From Elusimicrobia bacterium UBA5214 (GTDB lineage: Bacteria > Elusimicrobiota > UBA5214), in NCBI GenBank assembly GCA_002412545.1, contig DHVG01000001.1, forward strand, positions 328,228 to 392,227: a DNA stretch of 64,000 nt, written 5' to 3'. Under the pieces are notes generated by a model that saw only the letters and a list, made by a program, of their open reading frames with translations, did no database searches and was not told the origin of the DNA. Positions 41,138 to 51,294 of the stretch are shown here, piece by piece. The number at the start of each line of letters is the position of its first letter. The stretch's first letter is position 1. The position numbers and the translations under genes are program-made.

Positions 41138-42350
41138 TGATAACCTCCTTAAAAAGTTGTTCGTATTTTTTGATTTGAACTTCTGGTGACAGATTTCTGA
41201 AATAAAAATCCCTTCCAGCAAGTCCCATTTTTTTTCTCTCTTCTGGACTCATACTGTGTAATTTTCGAACAGCACTAGCAAGAGCAGATGGATTCATCGC
41301 CGGCACCGCAATACCTGCCTCTGCTTTTACTACTAAATCAGCGGCATCTCCATTTACAGATACAATAATTGGGTGTCCACTCAATAGACAGGATTGTGTT
41401 TTCCCAGGGATGGTAATTTCAAAGATTGGGTCATCGGTAAGATGAACCATTACCACATCTACTATTGCGTAAATGGATGGCATTACCTCTATTGGTAAAC
41501 GTGGCAGAAAATGGACATTTTTCAGTTTTCTCTCTTTCACTTCCTTTTCAAGATTGCTATAATCAATTCCACTGCCAATTAACACAAATTGTAAATCTTT
41601 AATGTCGGTTAATAAAGAGGCCGATTCAATTACATTATGAAGTCCTTGGGCTGGTCCCATATTCCCTGCGTAAAGTATATTGAAATGTTTATGTAAACCT
41701 ATTTTTTTTGCAAAATCTATGTCTGGGTCTGCAGTAGAGAAATCTCCTTCATATGCCCAGTTGTAGAATATGTGTATCTTTTTTGCTGGGACACCTTTGG
41801 ATTCCAAATTTTTCTTGAAACCAGGAGAAATAACCGTAATTGCTGATGCCTTTGAATATGTAAACATAGCTAACTTTTTTAGTCTGTTTAATATATACTG
41901 ATTTGACACCATTCCCGTAGCCGGTAAAGTTTCAGGCCACATATCTTGTATCTCAAGGATAAAAGGTATATTATGCAGGTAACTAATAATCCACGCTGGA
42001 ATTCCTAAAGTTATTGGGGGATGGTATACCAGCATAATATCAATTTGCCTACATAAAAAAGGACCCAGTATTGACGCCGATAAAGGAAAACTGAGATAAT
42101 TTAAAGACCTCTTTATAACCGAGCGACTCCTGTCTGGAAAAAGTGGCAGACGTATTACTCCTACCCCGTCAATTTCTTCTCGTTGCCAGAACCTCTGCCG
42201 GTAACCCGGATAAATTTTACCATACGGATAATTCGGGAAACCAGTAATAATTGTTATTTTATGACCAAGTTTTACTAACCCCTTACCGAGAATATGCATC
42301 TTGGGGTCGGGTTCAGGCACATAGTTTTGTGTAAGAATTAAAATATGCAT
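41109..42350 (-). CDS. WbuB-like GT4 glycosyltransferase
   Basis: 413 residues. MHILILTQNYVPEPDPKMHILGKGLVKLGHKITIITGFPNYPYGKIYPGYRQRFWQREEIDGVGVIRLPLFPDRSRSVIKR is the typical WbuB/WbpH-type start. ILYAGNMGPAQGLHNVIESA and IPGKTQSCLLSGHPIIVSVNGDAADLVVKAEAGI are the donor site. WbuB transfers N-acetyl-fucosamine-type sugars in other clusters; here the sugar is not known. It is two bases from the next glycosyltransferase gene, so they are coupled. Confidence 0.88.
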   Translation of the reverse strand: MHILILTQNYVPEPDPKMHILGKGLVKLGHKITIITGFPNYPYGKIYPGYRQRFWQREEIDGVGVIRLPLFPDRSRSVIKRSLNYLSFPLSASILGPFLCRQIDIMLVYHPPITLGIPAWIISYLHNIPFILEIQDMWPETLPATGMVSNQYILNRLKKLAMFTYSKASAITVISPGFKKNLESKGVPAKKIHIFYNWAYEGDFSTADPDIDFAKKIGLHKHFNILYAGNMGPAQGLHNVIESASLLTDIKDLQFVLIGSGIDYSNLEKEVKERKLKNVHFLPRLPIEVMPSIYAIVDVVMVHLTDDPIFEITIPGKTQSCLLSGHPIIVSVNGDAADLVVKAEAGIAVPAMNPSALASAVRKLHSMSPEERKKMGLAGRDFYFRNLSPEVQIKKYEQLFKEVINGKDISNRR

Positions 42351-42351
42351 T

Positions 42352-43509
42352 TTATTTTGATGTTCTATTTAAAACATCTTCATATAACTCAATCATTTGA
42401 TTGGTTATTTTGTCCCATGTAAATTTTTCCATAATTAAGTTCCGAGCATTTTCCCCTCTTTTTTTACGAAGTTGTTGATTATTCAAAAAAATATTGAGTG
42501 TTTTAACTAATTGATTCTCATTAGGTTCAATGACTTCCCCAGTTTTTGCTGTAGATACATCAGGGAAATTACATTGATTTGTGATGATTACAGGAAGCCC
42601 GCATATCATTGCCTCAAGTATCCCCATACTAAATCCTTCTGAGTAGGACGGAAGTACAAAAAAATCAGAGCCACTTAAAGCTGCTAGTTTATCTTGCCCA
42701 GTTAACATACCGGCAAAAATGACCTTATCTAATACGCCTTCTTCTTTAAGTATATTCTCCACCCGAGTCTGGTATCCGTTATTGTTAGGACCGGCAACTA
42801 ATAAACAAATATTTTTTTGTTCTTTAGCAATCTTCCCAAACGCTCTGGCAAGAATATCAAGACCTTTTTTAGGATGAATCCGACCGAGGAAAAGAATAAC
42901 TTGTTTTCCTTTTATTGTAGGATAGAGGTGTTCTAATTCTTCACGACCAGGAAGATTTTGGAATTCTTTTGGGTCTAATCCATTGGGAATTACTGCGATG
43001 AAATTATTCACTCCAAAAGATTGGATGTTTCTGGTTTCTTCTTCAGTTAGGACATGTATAACCGAAGCTTCTTTAAGAATTCGTCTTTCAAACAGTGCGG
43101 CAAAAATTTTTTTCTTAAAAGCCTTGTAATTCAAACACCATGGTTCTAATGCCCCGTGAACAGTAATAATATAGGGTTTTTTTGCCCTTTTCGCTGCAGT
43201 GTAAGCGGTAAAATGTGGATGGTGCCAGATTTCATGGATATGGATTAAGTCAAATTTTGGTGCCTCTTCCATTACGGATTTGGCGAGACCGGAAGAATGT
43301 CCAGGCCACCATCGGGCAAGAAAATCAGAACGAAAAAGTTTTAGATCTACACCTTTTATCTGCTGAATTCTTTCGTTGTTCTTTCCCGCCGTTGTAAAAA
43401 TTGATATTTCTATACCTCTCTTTGCCAATGTTTCTGTAAGTTCACGGACAACTTTTGTTGTACCCCCTGCTTCCGGGGATAAATTTTCTACAATATGTAG
43501 TATTTTCAT
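42352..43509 (-). CDS. GT4-family glycosyltransferase
   Basis: 385 residues. MKILHIVENLSPEAGGTTKVVRELTETLAKRGIEISIFTT is a GT4 start. KQVILFLGRIHPKKGLDILARAF and FVLPSYSEGFSMGILEAMICGLPVIITNQCNFPDV carry the donor-binding KKG and ExxxxxxxE motifs. It adds one sugar of the repeat unit. It is in the operon led by the promoter at 51316-51339. Confidence 0.9.
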   Translation of the reverse strand: MKILHIVENLSPEAGGTTKVVRELTETLAKRGIEISIFTTAGKNNERIQQIKGVDLKLFRSDFLARWWPGHSSGLAKSVMEEAPKFDLIHIHEIWHHPHFTAYTAAKRAKKPYIITVHGALEPWCLNYKAFKKKIFAALFERRILKEASVIHVLTEEETRNIQSFGVNNFIAVIPNGLDPKEFQNLPGREELEHLYPTIKGKQVILFLGRIHPKKGLDILARAFGKIAKEQKNICLLVAGPNNNGYQTRVENILKEEGVLDKVIFAGMLTGQDKLAALSGSDFFVLPSYSEGFSMGILEAMICGLPVIITNQCNFPDVSTAKTGEVIEPNENQLVKTLNIFLNNQQLRKKRGENARNLIMEKFTWDKITNQMIELYEDVLNRTSK

Positions 43510-43585
43510 TTTAGGGTTTAATTTTATAATGAATGTTTTATTATAATTTTTGCGCCTTAATAATCAAATTTCCGCAGTATCTTTT

Positions 43586-44755
43586 TTATGTAAAAGCACA
43601 TTCAGTAAATTTTTTACTTATAATCTTCCATGAAAATTCCTTTTCTATTAACTCTCTTCCTTTTCTTCCCATTTCTTGCCGTAATGAATCATTCATACAT
43701 AAATATGATATCTTTGCTGCTAAATCTTCATAATTTCCTGTTTCATAGGTAAGACCGTTACCATTTGAAAGTCTCTCTTTTACGGCTGGAATATCACACC
43801 CAATAACAGGTCTACCACAGCTTGCTGCATCCAACATACTCGTAGAAGTTTCTTTAGCCCATATACAAATATCAGCGGCACTATAAAACTTAGATAACTC
43901 GGTTGTAGGAACAAATGGATGGAAAATAATGTTTCTTTTATTTTCATCCTTTACCATGCTAATCAATTTGTTCTTCAATTCAGGTGTTCCATCTCCTACT
44001 AATAAGAGATAAACCTTACTTTTAGCATTCATGATATTGAAAGCACTAACTAATACATCAACACCCTTATCTGAGTTAATCTTTCCTGTATATAATAGCA
44101 ATATAGCACTATCGGTTATTTTTAATTTATTCCTTAGTTCTTTTCTTTTTTTTTCGTTGAATTGAAATAAATCGCTGTCAGAAGCGAGGTGTATATATTC
44201 TATTTTTTCTTTAGGAATTCCTGTCTCATTTTCAAAAAATTGGCAGGTTGATGTAGTCACACCAACAAATTTATCAACCCAAGGCACTAAATACTTTTGA
44301 GTCCGTATCTTCCTCCATTTATAATATAATTTTCCAATGAAGTCCTTTTTCGTGTACACATCAAGATGGTCGTCAACTATCAATTTGAATTTATATCCCT
44401 TTGCTTTAAGTTTGGCAAGCCGGAAAGAACTGGAAAGAATAGCATGGGAAATGATTAAATCTGGTTTAATCTTTACAATGAGTTCTTCTAAACCAATAAG
44501 CCAAACACGGCACCTTATTTCGAATAAAGTAGGTAATCTGTAAGTTGGGATACCTTCTTCTATTCTAAAACCCTTGCCGCATTTTCTTCCCCCGAGTAGT
44601 TGTCTATAAGTTTCTTTAAATCTTGGGAAAGGATAATATCTGTCGGAGGTAATAACTGAAACATCATGATTCGCTTTTATTTGTTCTTTTGCCAAAAATG
44701 TCTCTTGATATCCTAATATAGGCTGAAAGTAATTAATCACATGGATAATTCGCAT
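43586..44755 (-). CDS. GT4-family glycosyltransferase
   Basis: About 389 residues. MRIIHVINYFQPILGYQETFLAKEQIKANHDVSVITS is a GT4 start, ILLLYTGKINSDKGVDVLVSAFNI has the donor loop, and CIWAKETSTSMLDAASCGRPVIGCDIPAVKERL the C-terminal site. The ATG at 44755 has GGAG six bases before it; a TTG start at 44767 is possible but weak. It overlaps the Wzy gene. Confidence 0.87.
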   Translation of the reverse strand: MRIIHVINYFQPILGYQETFLAKEQIKANHDVSVITSDRYYPFPRFKETYRQLLGGRKCGKGFRIEEGIPTYRLPTLFEIRCRVWLIGLEELIVKIKPDLIISHAILSSSFRLAKLKAKGYKFKLIVDDHLDVYTKKDFIGKLYYKWRKIRTQKYLVPWVDKFVGVTTSTCQFFENETGIPKEKIEYIHLASDSDLFQFNEKKRKELRNKLKITDSAILLLYTGKINSDKGVDVLVSAFNIMNAKSKVYLLLVGDGTPELKNKLISMVKDENKRNIIFHPFVPTTELSKFYSAADICIWAKETSTSMLDAASCGRPVIGCDIPAVKERLSNGNGLTYETGNYEDLAAKISYLCMNDSLRQEMGRKGRELIEKEFSWKIISKKFTECAFT

Positions 44756-46091
44756 AACTTTCTCCAATTTGCGTATAAAGAGTTTTTCTGGAGACTACTG
44801 CGAAAATATCATTAAAAATTTCAATAATCCTAACAAGGATTGGACCAGTTACCAGGCCAAATGAAAAAATTGCTGGGAATATGCTAATATTAGCAAGATG
44901 CCAAACTTGAATAGTCAAATAACTAAAAAGAACTACATTAGTAATTGTCTTATTTCTTCTCACCAACCATATCTGTATCCATTGTAGATAAATACCCAGT
45001 AAGAAACTACCAATAATTATACCCCAGTATCCAAAGTTTACCCATAATCCACTTATAAACATAGCATTAGCGTTACCCTGCTTGCCAAAAGCTAATTTGG
45101 AGAGTAATGCTGGTGACGAAATATATTCCCAATCCATTATTTTGCTCACTAATCTGATATCGCGTCCACCAAGAAATTCAACGGTATCCGGAAAATATTT
45201 AAAATGTAACAAGAGGGCATAATTAGGTCCTTCTGCAATGCGTTTAAAAACATAAAACATCGCTTTGGAAAAAGAACCTACTACCATAAAATATAGTAAA
45301 GTAGATACACCATAAACAAAGAGTAAAATTAAAATTAAATTTTGCTTGTTTTTGAATATTTTAATTTTACCTTCCCAGATCAGAATAAAAAAAATTAACG
45401 TTACTAAAAAATGAACCGGAGGGAATTTTGACTTACCGGATAATGTTAAAATTGTTGTTATCAAAATTACAAGAAAAGACCAAATCTTGAAGGATATTTT
45501 CTTCTTGTATAACCATAAACTTAGCAATATTAGAGACAGTAACGGGCAGAAAACCCACAGACTCCAACCAAACAAATAACCAACTATACCCAAATTTTCC
45601 GGATTACTTAATTGTCGGAGTAATTTTATTTTAGTTTCATCGCCAATACTAGAGAAATATTTTATTAGACCGGGGAACACTGAAGTTTTTGTGAAATAGT
45701 AAGACGCAAATATCATCACTACAATAAAATAAAGTAATACTGTGGGGTAAATTCCTTTGTTATATTTTATTGGTTTTTCGGCATAATTAATAATTTCTCG
45801 GATACGAAATTTAAATATTTTTTTTGTAATTGCTATACCAAAAATTAAGAAAAAATACATTAAACTTAATGAAAAAAATAATCTATACTTAATAGTCTCA
45901 TCTAAAGATAACTGGTGAACATCTTGAATACGGTCTTTCAAAAAAAGAAAAGGAATATTCCAACCATGATAAAGAAATAAAAAAATAAATACCATTCCCG
46001 GAATAGAAATTATAGAAAAACATTTTGTAAGACGGTGTATCCAAATACAGATTATTATTAATTCTAAACCAAATATTATACTGAGAATCAA
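44733..46091 (-). CDS. Wzy-type polysaccharide polymerase
   Basis: 452 residues with ~11-12 membrane helices and a large soluble loop (KRIAEGPNYALLLHFKYFPDTVEFLGGRDIRLVSKIMDWEYISSPALLSKLAFGKQGNANAMFISGLWVNFGYWGIIIGSFLLGI). This is the layout of O-antigen polymerases, whose sequences are very variable. It lies next to Wzx and glycosyltransferases, and the overlaps (four bases with Wzx, 23 bases with the GT gene) support one operon. It would join lipid-linked repeat units in the periplasm. Confidence 0.8.
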   Translation of the reverse strand: MILSIIFGLELIIICIWIHRLTKCFSIISIPGMVFIFLFLYHGWNIPFLFLKDRIQDVHQLSLDETIKYRLFFSLSLMYFFLIFGIAITKKIFKFRIREIINYAEKPIKYNKGIYPTVLLYFIVVMIFASYYFTKTSVFPGLIKYFSSIGDETKIKLLRQLSNPENLGIVGYLFGWSLWVFCPLLSLILLSLWLYKKKISFKIWSFLVILITTILTLSGKSKFPPVHFLVTLIFFILIWEGKIKIFKNKQNLILILLFVYGVSTLLYFMVVGSFSKAMFYVFKRIAEGPNYALLLHFKYFPDTVEFLGGRDIRLVSKIMDWEYISSPALLSKLAFGKQGNANAMFISGLWVNFGYWGIIIGSFLLGIYLQWIQIWLVRRNKTITNVVLFSYLTIQVWHLANISIFPAIFSFGLVTGPILVRIIEIFNDIFAVVSRKTLYTQIGESYANYPCD

Positions 46092-47362
46092 CTCATTCTT
46101 CCTTGCACTTGAATTTTATTATCTTTCTCTGACCTTTCTGATATCTTATTTACATCTATTAAAGTTAAAATACCCAAAATGAAAATCGCTACTACAAAAG
46201 AAAAAATTAGATATACGTAATTATTAGTAAACGACACAACTATCCCACTACTCATTAGGAACAGAAAAAGAGATATAATGATGTTTTTTGTATTTAAAGC
46301 CTTTATATAATAAGCATCAATAATGCTTCTCATAGATACATAAATAGCATAAGGTAACCCACTAATCATAATTATTCTTGTAACTGATACCAAATTGGGA
46401 AAATTCTTACCTAAATAAACCTTTATGATTCCCTCAGCAAACGTCTCAAAGAAAAATATTCCAATCACTGTCAATAAAAGTGTCACTTTCAGAAGCCTAT
46501 GTACATAGGATTTCAACAAACAAAAATCCTTGGTTGCTACAATCCGGCTTGCTTTTGGCAGAAGGATTATCCCAATGGGTGCAAAGAAACTCCCTGCCAT
46601 ATTCAAAAGAGATACGCCAAAAGCAACATAACCTGCCTTTTCCAAACCTGCCATATGGACAGTGAATGTTGCCGGTAGTGTGAGGAGAGCAGCAAGTCCA
46701 AAGTCCCCGGGAACACGTTGCACCCCATAAACAAGAAGTTCCCTTGTATGCGGTATAATATTTTTTTTCAATTTTATTTTTCTTACGGACATAAATAGAA
46801 AGAAAATAGAAACTATAAACATTGAGACTCCCGTTAGGGTTATAACCATTGCGACAGTTCTTCCAAAAAAGAACGCAAACAATGGTATGATACCGGTATT
46901 AAGTATCTGCAAGAGATTGGCCTTGAACATCAGTAATTTTCCCCTGAAATAGCTATAACAAAGACCATGGACAATTAACCCCCAAATTACCAGAACTATC
47001 GGAAACATCAAATAGGTATAAGCAGAACTTCCAAAAAATAGAAAGGCAAATCTTTTTTTTAACAGGTGCAATATAATTGTAAAGATTAATAATGCAAGAC
47101 TAAGTACATAAATTCCGCCTAAAAAGTATGCATCCGGATTATCAGGTTTTGGATTGGCAGAAGCGTAAGCAATATATCTTGGTATTCCTACCCCCAACCC
47201 CATAAATAGTACCGGTACAATAAGGGATATGGTTCTTCTACTCAAAGCATATTCCGAAAATCCTTCCTTTCCAAGAAAACTGGCAGCCAGTTTATACACA
47301 AGAATTCCGCTTATCAAAATCAAAAATTCAGTTATAAATGTGATAATTATATCTCTTTTCAA
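46088..47362 (-). CDS. Wzx-type polysaccharide flippase
   Basis: 424 residues with ~12-14 helices. IIITFITEFLILISGILVYKLAASFLGKEGFSEYALSRRTISLIVPVLFMGLGVGIPRYIAYASANP is the typical N-terminal part. It is the second flippase of the window. This one is coupled to the Wzy gene and stands next to the complete UDP-ManNAc3NAcA genes, so it probably flips a repeat unit containing that uronic acid. Confidence 0.87.
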   Translation of the reverse strand: MKRDIIITFITEFLILISGILVYKLAASFLGKEGFSEYALSRRTISLIVPVLFMGLGVGIPRYIAYASANPKPDNPDAYFLGGIYVLSLALLIFTIILHLLKKRFAFLFFGSSAYTYLMFPIVLVIWGLIVHGLCYSYFRGKLLMFKANLLQILNTGIIPLFAFFFGRTVAMVITLTGVSMFIVSIFFLFMSVRKIKLKKNIIPHTRELLVYGVQRVPGDFGLAALLTLPATFTVHMAGLEKAGYVAFGVSLLNMAGSFFAPIGIILLPKASRIVATKDFCLLKSYVHRLLKVTLLLTVIGIFFFETFAEGIIKVYLGKNFPNLVSVTRIIMISGLPYAIYVSMRSIIDAYYIKALNTKNIIISLFLFLMSSGIVVSFTNNYVYLIFSFVVAIFILGILTLIDVNKISERSEKDNKIQVQGRMS

Positions 47363-47403
47363 TTAAAACCTGTAGAAGCTTTTTCCCTTGATGATATTAT
47401 GTG

Positions 47404-48507
47404 TTATATAGAAGATACCACCGCTAAAGTATCAACAATTTTTGTTGCAGCATTTCCTTTTCCATAAAACTGACGAGTAGAAAAATCTACATTCATTCCT
47501 CTGATTGCTCTAATAATACTATCCACATCCGTTCCGACCAATATGTTCCAGCCATTTTTTACCGTTTCCATCCATTCGGTTTCTTTACGAAGAGTAATAC
47601 AAGGTATACTTAACCAATATGCTTCTTTCTGAACACCACCGGAGTCAGTAAGAATCTTTTTAGCATTTTTTTCTAAGACAAGCATATCAAGATAACTTAC
47701 AGGATTCATTATTAAAAAATTTCCTATCGTAGTAACTGTCCCTTTCAAAAGTGAAAATTCTGAATTCAATTGTTTTAGTGTTTTTCGTGTGCGGGGATGC
47801 ATCGGAAAGACAATTTTCTTTTTGATTTGTTTCAAGGCAAAAAGAATTGACCTCAGATTTTCCGGATTATCGGTATTTTCCTGACGGTGAATTGTAAGGA
47901 GAAAGTATTCTTTTGATTTTAGGTTTAATTTTTGTAATGTTTTTGGTTTTGGTCCTGAATTAAATTCAGAATTAATTTTTGATTTAAATATATCATACAT
48001 TACATCTCCTACTAAATGTACTCCTTTGGTTATACCTTCTTTTTTAAGATTATCTACTGCAGTTTTTGTTGGACAAAAAAGAAATTTTGAAATATGGTCA
48101 GTTAATACTCTATTTACTTCCTCAGGCATATCCGACTTATAACTTCTTAAACCTGCTTCAATATGTGCTACCGGAATGTTTAATTTTACTGCTCCTAATG
48201 CTCCGGCTAAAGTTGAATTTGTATCACCATAAACGATTACCGTGTTTGGTTTTTCTTTTAATAGAACTTTTTCTATTCTTTCAAGCATTAATGCAGTTTG
48301 TTTAGCGTGACTATAAGAACCAACCTCTAAATTATAATCAGGTTTAGGTACATTCAATTCATCAAAGAATATCTTTGACATTTCATAATCATAATGTTGA
48401 CCAGTGTGAACTAAGATGTGATTAATTTTTCTCTTTTTTAATTCATCTACAATTGGTTTTAATTTTATAAATTGGGGACGTGCTCCAATTACTGAAATTA
48501 TCTTCAT
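47404..48507 (-). CDS. UDP-N-acetylglucosamine 2-epimerase type, probable WbpI
   Basis: 367 residues. KIISVIGARPQFIKLKPIVDELKKRKINHILVHTGQHYDYEMSKIFFDELNVPKPD, VHIEAGLRSYKSDMPEEVNRVLTDHISKFLFCPT and LTDSGGVQKEAYWLSIPCITLRKETEWMETVKNGWN are the WecB-family motifs. Among the neighbours are the dehydrogenase, oxidase/acetyltransferase and aminotransferase of the UDP-ManNAc3NAcA pathway, so the substrate is probably UDP-GlcNAc3NAcA (WbpI), not plain UDP-GlcNAc. It overlaps the aminotransferase gene by four bases. Confidence 0.9.
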   Translation of the reverse strand: MKIISVIGARPQFIKLKPIVDELKKRKINHILVHTGQHYDYEMSKIFFDELNVPKPDYNLEVGSYSHAKQTALMLERIEKVLLKEKPNTVIVYGDTNSTLAGALGAVKLNIPVAHIEAGLRSYKSDMPEEVNRVLTDHISKFLFCPTKTAVDNLKKEGITKGVHLVGDVMYDIFKSKINSEFNSGPKPKTLQKLNLKSKEYFLLTIHRQENTDNPENLRSILFALKQIKKKIVFPMHPRTRKTLKQLNSEFSLLKGTVTTIGNFLIMNPVSYLDMLVLEKNAKKILTDSGGVQKEAYWLSIPCITLRKETEWMETVKNGWNILVGTDVDSIIRAIRGMNVDFSTRQFYGKGNAATKIVDTLAVVSSI

Positions 48508-49607
48508 ATAACTTGTTTTATTATTTTTACTACCTCTTGGATTTGTTCTTTAGTCAATTCAGGGTACATCGGTAAGGATAGAACTTCTTCTTGTGCTTGT
48601 TCGGCAATAGGAAAATCACCTTTTTGATAATCTAAGTCCTTATAAACTTCTTGTAGATGGAGACAAAGAGGATAGTAGACAGCAGAAGCAATGCCATTTT
48701 GCTTAAGGTATTTCTGGACTGAATCTCGGTCCTTCTTAATACGAATTGTGTAATAATTGAAGCTGTGTTTCATATAGTCTAAATTATTAGTCGGACAAAT
48801 AATGTCGGTATTTTTTAGTAATTCGTTATATAAATTGGCATTTTTAATCCTTAAATCAATCCATCGGTTAATATACTTCAATTTAACTTGAAGTATTGCT
48901 GCTTGCAGGGTATCCAAACGACTGTTAAAACCGTGCATTCCGTAATAATATTTGGTAGTTGAGCCATGATTACGGAGCATCTTCACGTTCTGGGCAACCT
49001 TTTCATCATTAGTAATTACCATTCCTCCATCGCCATAACAACCTAAATTTTTGCCCGGGAAGAAACTTATACATCCGACATCTCCTAAGGACCCTACCTT
49101 TTTACTTTTATATTCAGAACCAAGAGCTTGAGCGCAGTCCTCAATAACTTTTAAACCATATTTCTTAGCCAAAGAGAGGATTCTATCCATTTCGCAAGGT
49201 AAACCATATAGGTGAACTGGAAGAATTGCTTTTGTTTTTTGTGTGATTTTCTTTTCTACCTTTTCTGGGGCAAGATTATAAGTGTGATAATCTATATCAC
49301 AGAAAACTGGTCTTGCCCCTACCCGGCAGATTGCTTCTGCAGTAGCAATAAAAGTAAAAGGTGTTGTTACTACCTCATCACCTTTGCCAATATTCAAAGC
49401 AGTTAGCGCCAAAACTAAAGCATCGGTTCCTGAAGCAACACCAATAGCAAATTTTACTCCTGAATATCTGGCAATTTCTTTTTCTAAAGTTTCTACTTGT
49501 AAACCAAGAATAAAATTGGTTTCCTTCAAAATTTCTTTAATCGCAGATTCTATCTCATCTTTTATATTTTCGTATTGAAGTTTCAAATCTACAAGTGGTA
49601 TTTTCAT
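48504..49607 (-). CDS. WbpE-type UDP-3-keto-GlcNAcA aminotransferase
   Basis: 367 residues of the DegT family. PLVDLKLQYENIKDEIESAIKEILKETNFILG, GVASGTDALVLALTALNIGKGDEVVTTPFTFIATAE, EDCAQALGSEYKSKKVGSLGDVGCISFFPGKNLGCYGDGGMVIT (catalytic lysine in FFPGKNLG) and LDTLQAAILQVKL are the WbpE/WlbC signature. It adds the 3-amino group. One base separates it from the oxidase/acetyltransferase gene, fitting the known order of steps. Confidence 0.9.
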   Translation of the reverse strand: MKIPLVDLKLQYENIKDEIESAIKEILKETNFILGLQVETLEKEIARYSGVKFAIGVASGTDALVLALTALNIGKGDEVVTTPFTFIATAEAICRVGARPVFCDIDYHTYNLAPEKVEKKITQKTKAILPVHLYGLPCEMDRILSLAKKYGLKVIEDCAQALGSEYKSKKVGSLGDVGCISFFPGKNLGCYGDGGMVITNDEKVAQNVKMLRNHGSTTKYYYGMHGFNSRLDTLQAAILQVKLKYINRWIDLRIKNANLYNELLKNTDIICPTNNLDYMKHSFNYYTIRIKKDRDSVQKYLKQNGIASAVYYPLCLHLQEVYKDLDYQKGDFPIAEQAQEEVLSLPMYPELTKEQIQEVVKIIKQVI

Positions 49608-51182
49608 TTATATTTCTAGTAACTTATTTTTTATTTCTTTATATGCTTTCCCACAACTTTTACAAACTGCCTTTTGTCCTTTAAATGTTAATTTCTCCGC
49701 ACATTCACACATCCAACCTTTCAACTTTCCCGGGTTGCCTATAACCAATCCATAATCAGGAACATCTTTGGTAACCACTGCCCCGGCACCAATGAAAGCG
49801 TAACTCCCTAAAGTATGACCGCAGATAATCGTAGCATTAGCACCGATGGTAGTTCCTTTTCTTACAAGGGTCGGTCTTAATTCTTTCATCCTCGGAATTC
49901 TTGCCCTCGGATTAAGCACATTAGTAAAAACACAAGAAGGTCCACAAAATACTTCATCCTCCAAAATTACTCCTTCGTAAATGGAGACGTTGTTCTGGAT
50001 TTTACATCCATCACCAATGGTTACATTGGGACCAATCACCACATTTTGCCCAATTTTGCACTTTTTACCTATCTTAGAACCTTTTAATACATGGGAAAAA
50101 TGCCAAATTTGACTGCCCTCACCAATTTCCACATTTTCATCAATATAAGAAGAAGGATGTACAAAATATTCTTTTATTTTTTCATTTCTGTCTAGTTTAA
50201 TAGCTTGACCATCTTGTCTCAAAGACTCTTCACAAGAGGAAAGCAAACGAAGCACGGATAAACCTTCTTTACCATCGGTTTTAGGAGTTAAACCTTTAAT
50301 AATACAATCAAGAAAATGTTCACATTCTGCTTTAAGTGGTTCTATTTTTTCTACCGGAATAACTTCACTTTTTGCTTTCTGAGCAATGGGAACGCGATTT
50401 CTCCATTCAATAGTATGGGGATAAAGGAAAAGTTTTTCTTCGGTTAGGTCATCAAATACTGCCATTTTCTTATTTCCCACTACTACTAGTTTCTGTTCCT
50501 TAAATGGGTGTAACCAAGAGACAAAAATGTGAGCTTTAACTCCGTTTACAAAATCCAGAGTAGTTAGGGTAGTATCGTATATTCCTTCCAGCAAATATTT
50601 ACCACCAAAAGACCTAACTTCTTTAGGGAATTCGTTTAAAAGCATCAGAATGGCAGAAATATCATGAGGAGCAAAACTCCATAGGATATTTTCTTCCTGT
50701 CTAAGTTTACCAATATTTAAGCGATTAGAATAAATATATTCAATTCTTCCCAATTCACCTATATCAATGAATTCTTTAAGTTTGAGCACTGCGGGGTGAT
50801 AATTTAAAATATGCCCAACCATCAAAATCCTATTCAAATCTTTTGCCAAGTTTACGAGTTCTTCTCCTTCTTCTACTTTTAGGGCGAGTGGTTTCTCTAC
50901 AAAAACATGTTTTTTCCGAAGAAGAGATTGTTTTGCCAATGTGTAGTGAGTAGAAGCCGGTGTCGCGATTGCTACCGCTTCTATATTGTTATCTTTCCAT
51001 ACCTCCTCTGGCAAATTAGTAGTTTTAGTATCCGGGTACTTTTCCGATAGAGTTCTTAATTTATCTCTATCTGTATCGCAGATAAGTTCCAAAACTCCTA
51101 ATTCCTTAAAAGCTCTTACTAAATTCTTACCCCAGTAACCACAACCAATAACTGCTACTTTGATGGATTTTTCTTTATTCAT
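49608..51182 (-). CDS. Fused WbpB/WbpD: 3-oxidase plus N-acetyltransferase of the UDP-ManNAc3NAcA pathway
   Basis: 524 residues in two parts. Residues ~1-330 are a Gfo/Idh/MocA oxidoreductase (VAVIGCGYWGKNLVRAFKELG, FVEKPLALKVEEGEELVNLA). Residues ~340-480 are a left-handed beta-helix acetyltransferase (hexapeptide repeats from SYIDENVEIGEGSQIWHFSHVLKGSKIGKKC to GANATIICGHTLGSYAFIGAGAVVTKDV). The end CECAEKLTFKGQKAVCKSCGK has four cysteines. In Pseudomonas WbpB and WbpD are separate; fusions occur in other bacteria. It is first in its operon, after the operator and promoter at 51295-51339. Confidence 0.92.
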   Translation of the reverse strand: MNKEKSIKVAVIGCGYWGKNLVRAFKELGVLELICDTDRDKLRTLSEKYPDTKTTNLPEEVWKDNNIEAVAIATPASTHYTLAKQSLLRKKHVFVEKPLALKVEEGEELVNLAKDLNRILMVGHILNYHPAVLKLKEFIDIGELGRIEYIYSNRLNIGKLRQEENILWSFAPHDISAILMLLNEFPKEVRSFGGKYLLEGIYDTTLTTLDFVNGVKAHIFVSWLHPFKEQKLVVVGNKKMAVFDDLTEEKLFLYPHTIEWRNRVPIAQKAKSEVIPVEKIEPLKAECEHFLDCIIKGLTPKTDGKEGLSVLRLLSSCEESLRQDGQAIKLDRNEKIKEYFVHPSSYIDENVEIGEGSQIWHFSHVLKGSKIGKKCKIGQNVVIGPNVTIGDGCKIQNNVSIYEGVILEDEVFCGPSCVFTNVLNPRARIPRMKELRPTLVRKGTTIGANATIICGHTLGSYAFIGAGAVVTKDVPDYGLVIGNPGKLKGWMCECAEKLTFKGQKAVCKSCGKAYKEIKNKLLEI

Positions 51183-51294
51183 TTTTTCCCTTCACGAGAA
51201 AAAGGAAAGAGCGACTTTTTCTCTATATCAATTTCCTTTCTAGGAGCCAAGAAGTATCCTATAAATACTAATAGTCATATAAAAATAAAAACAA

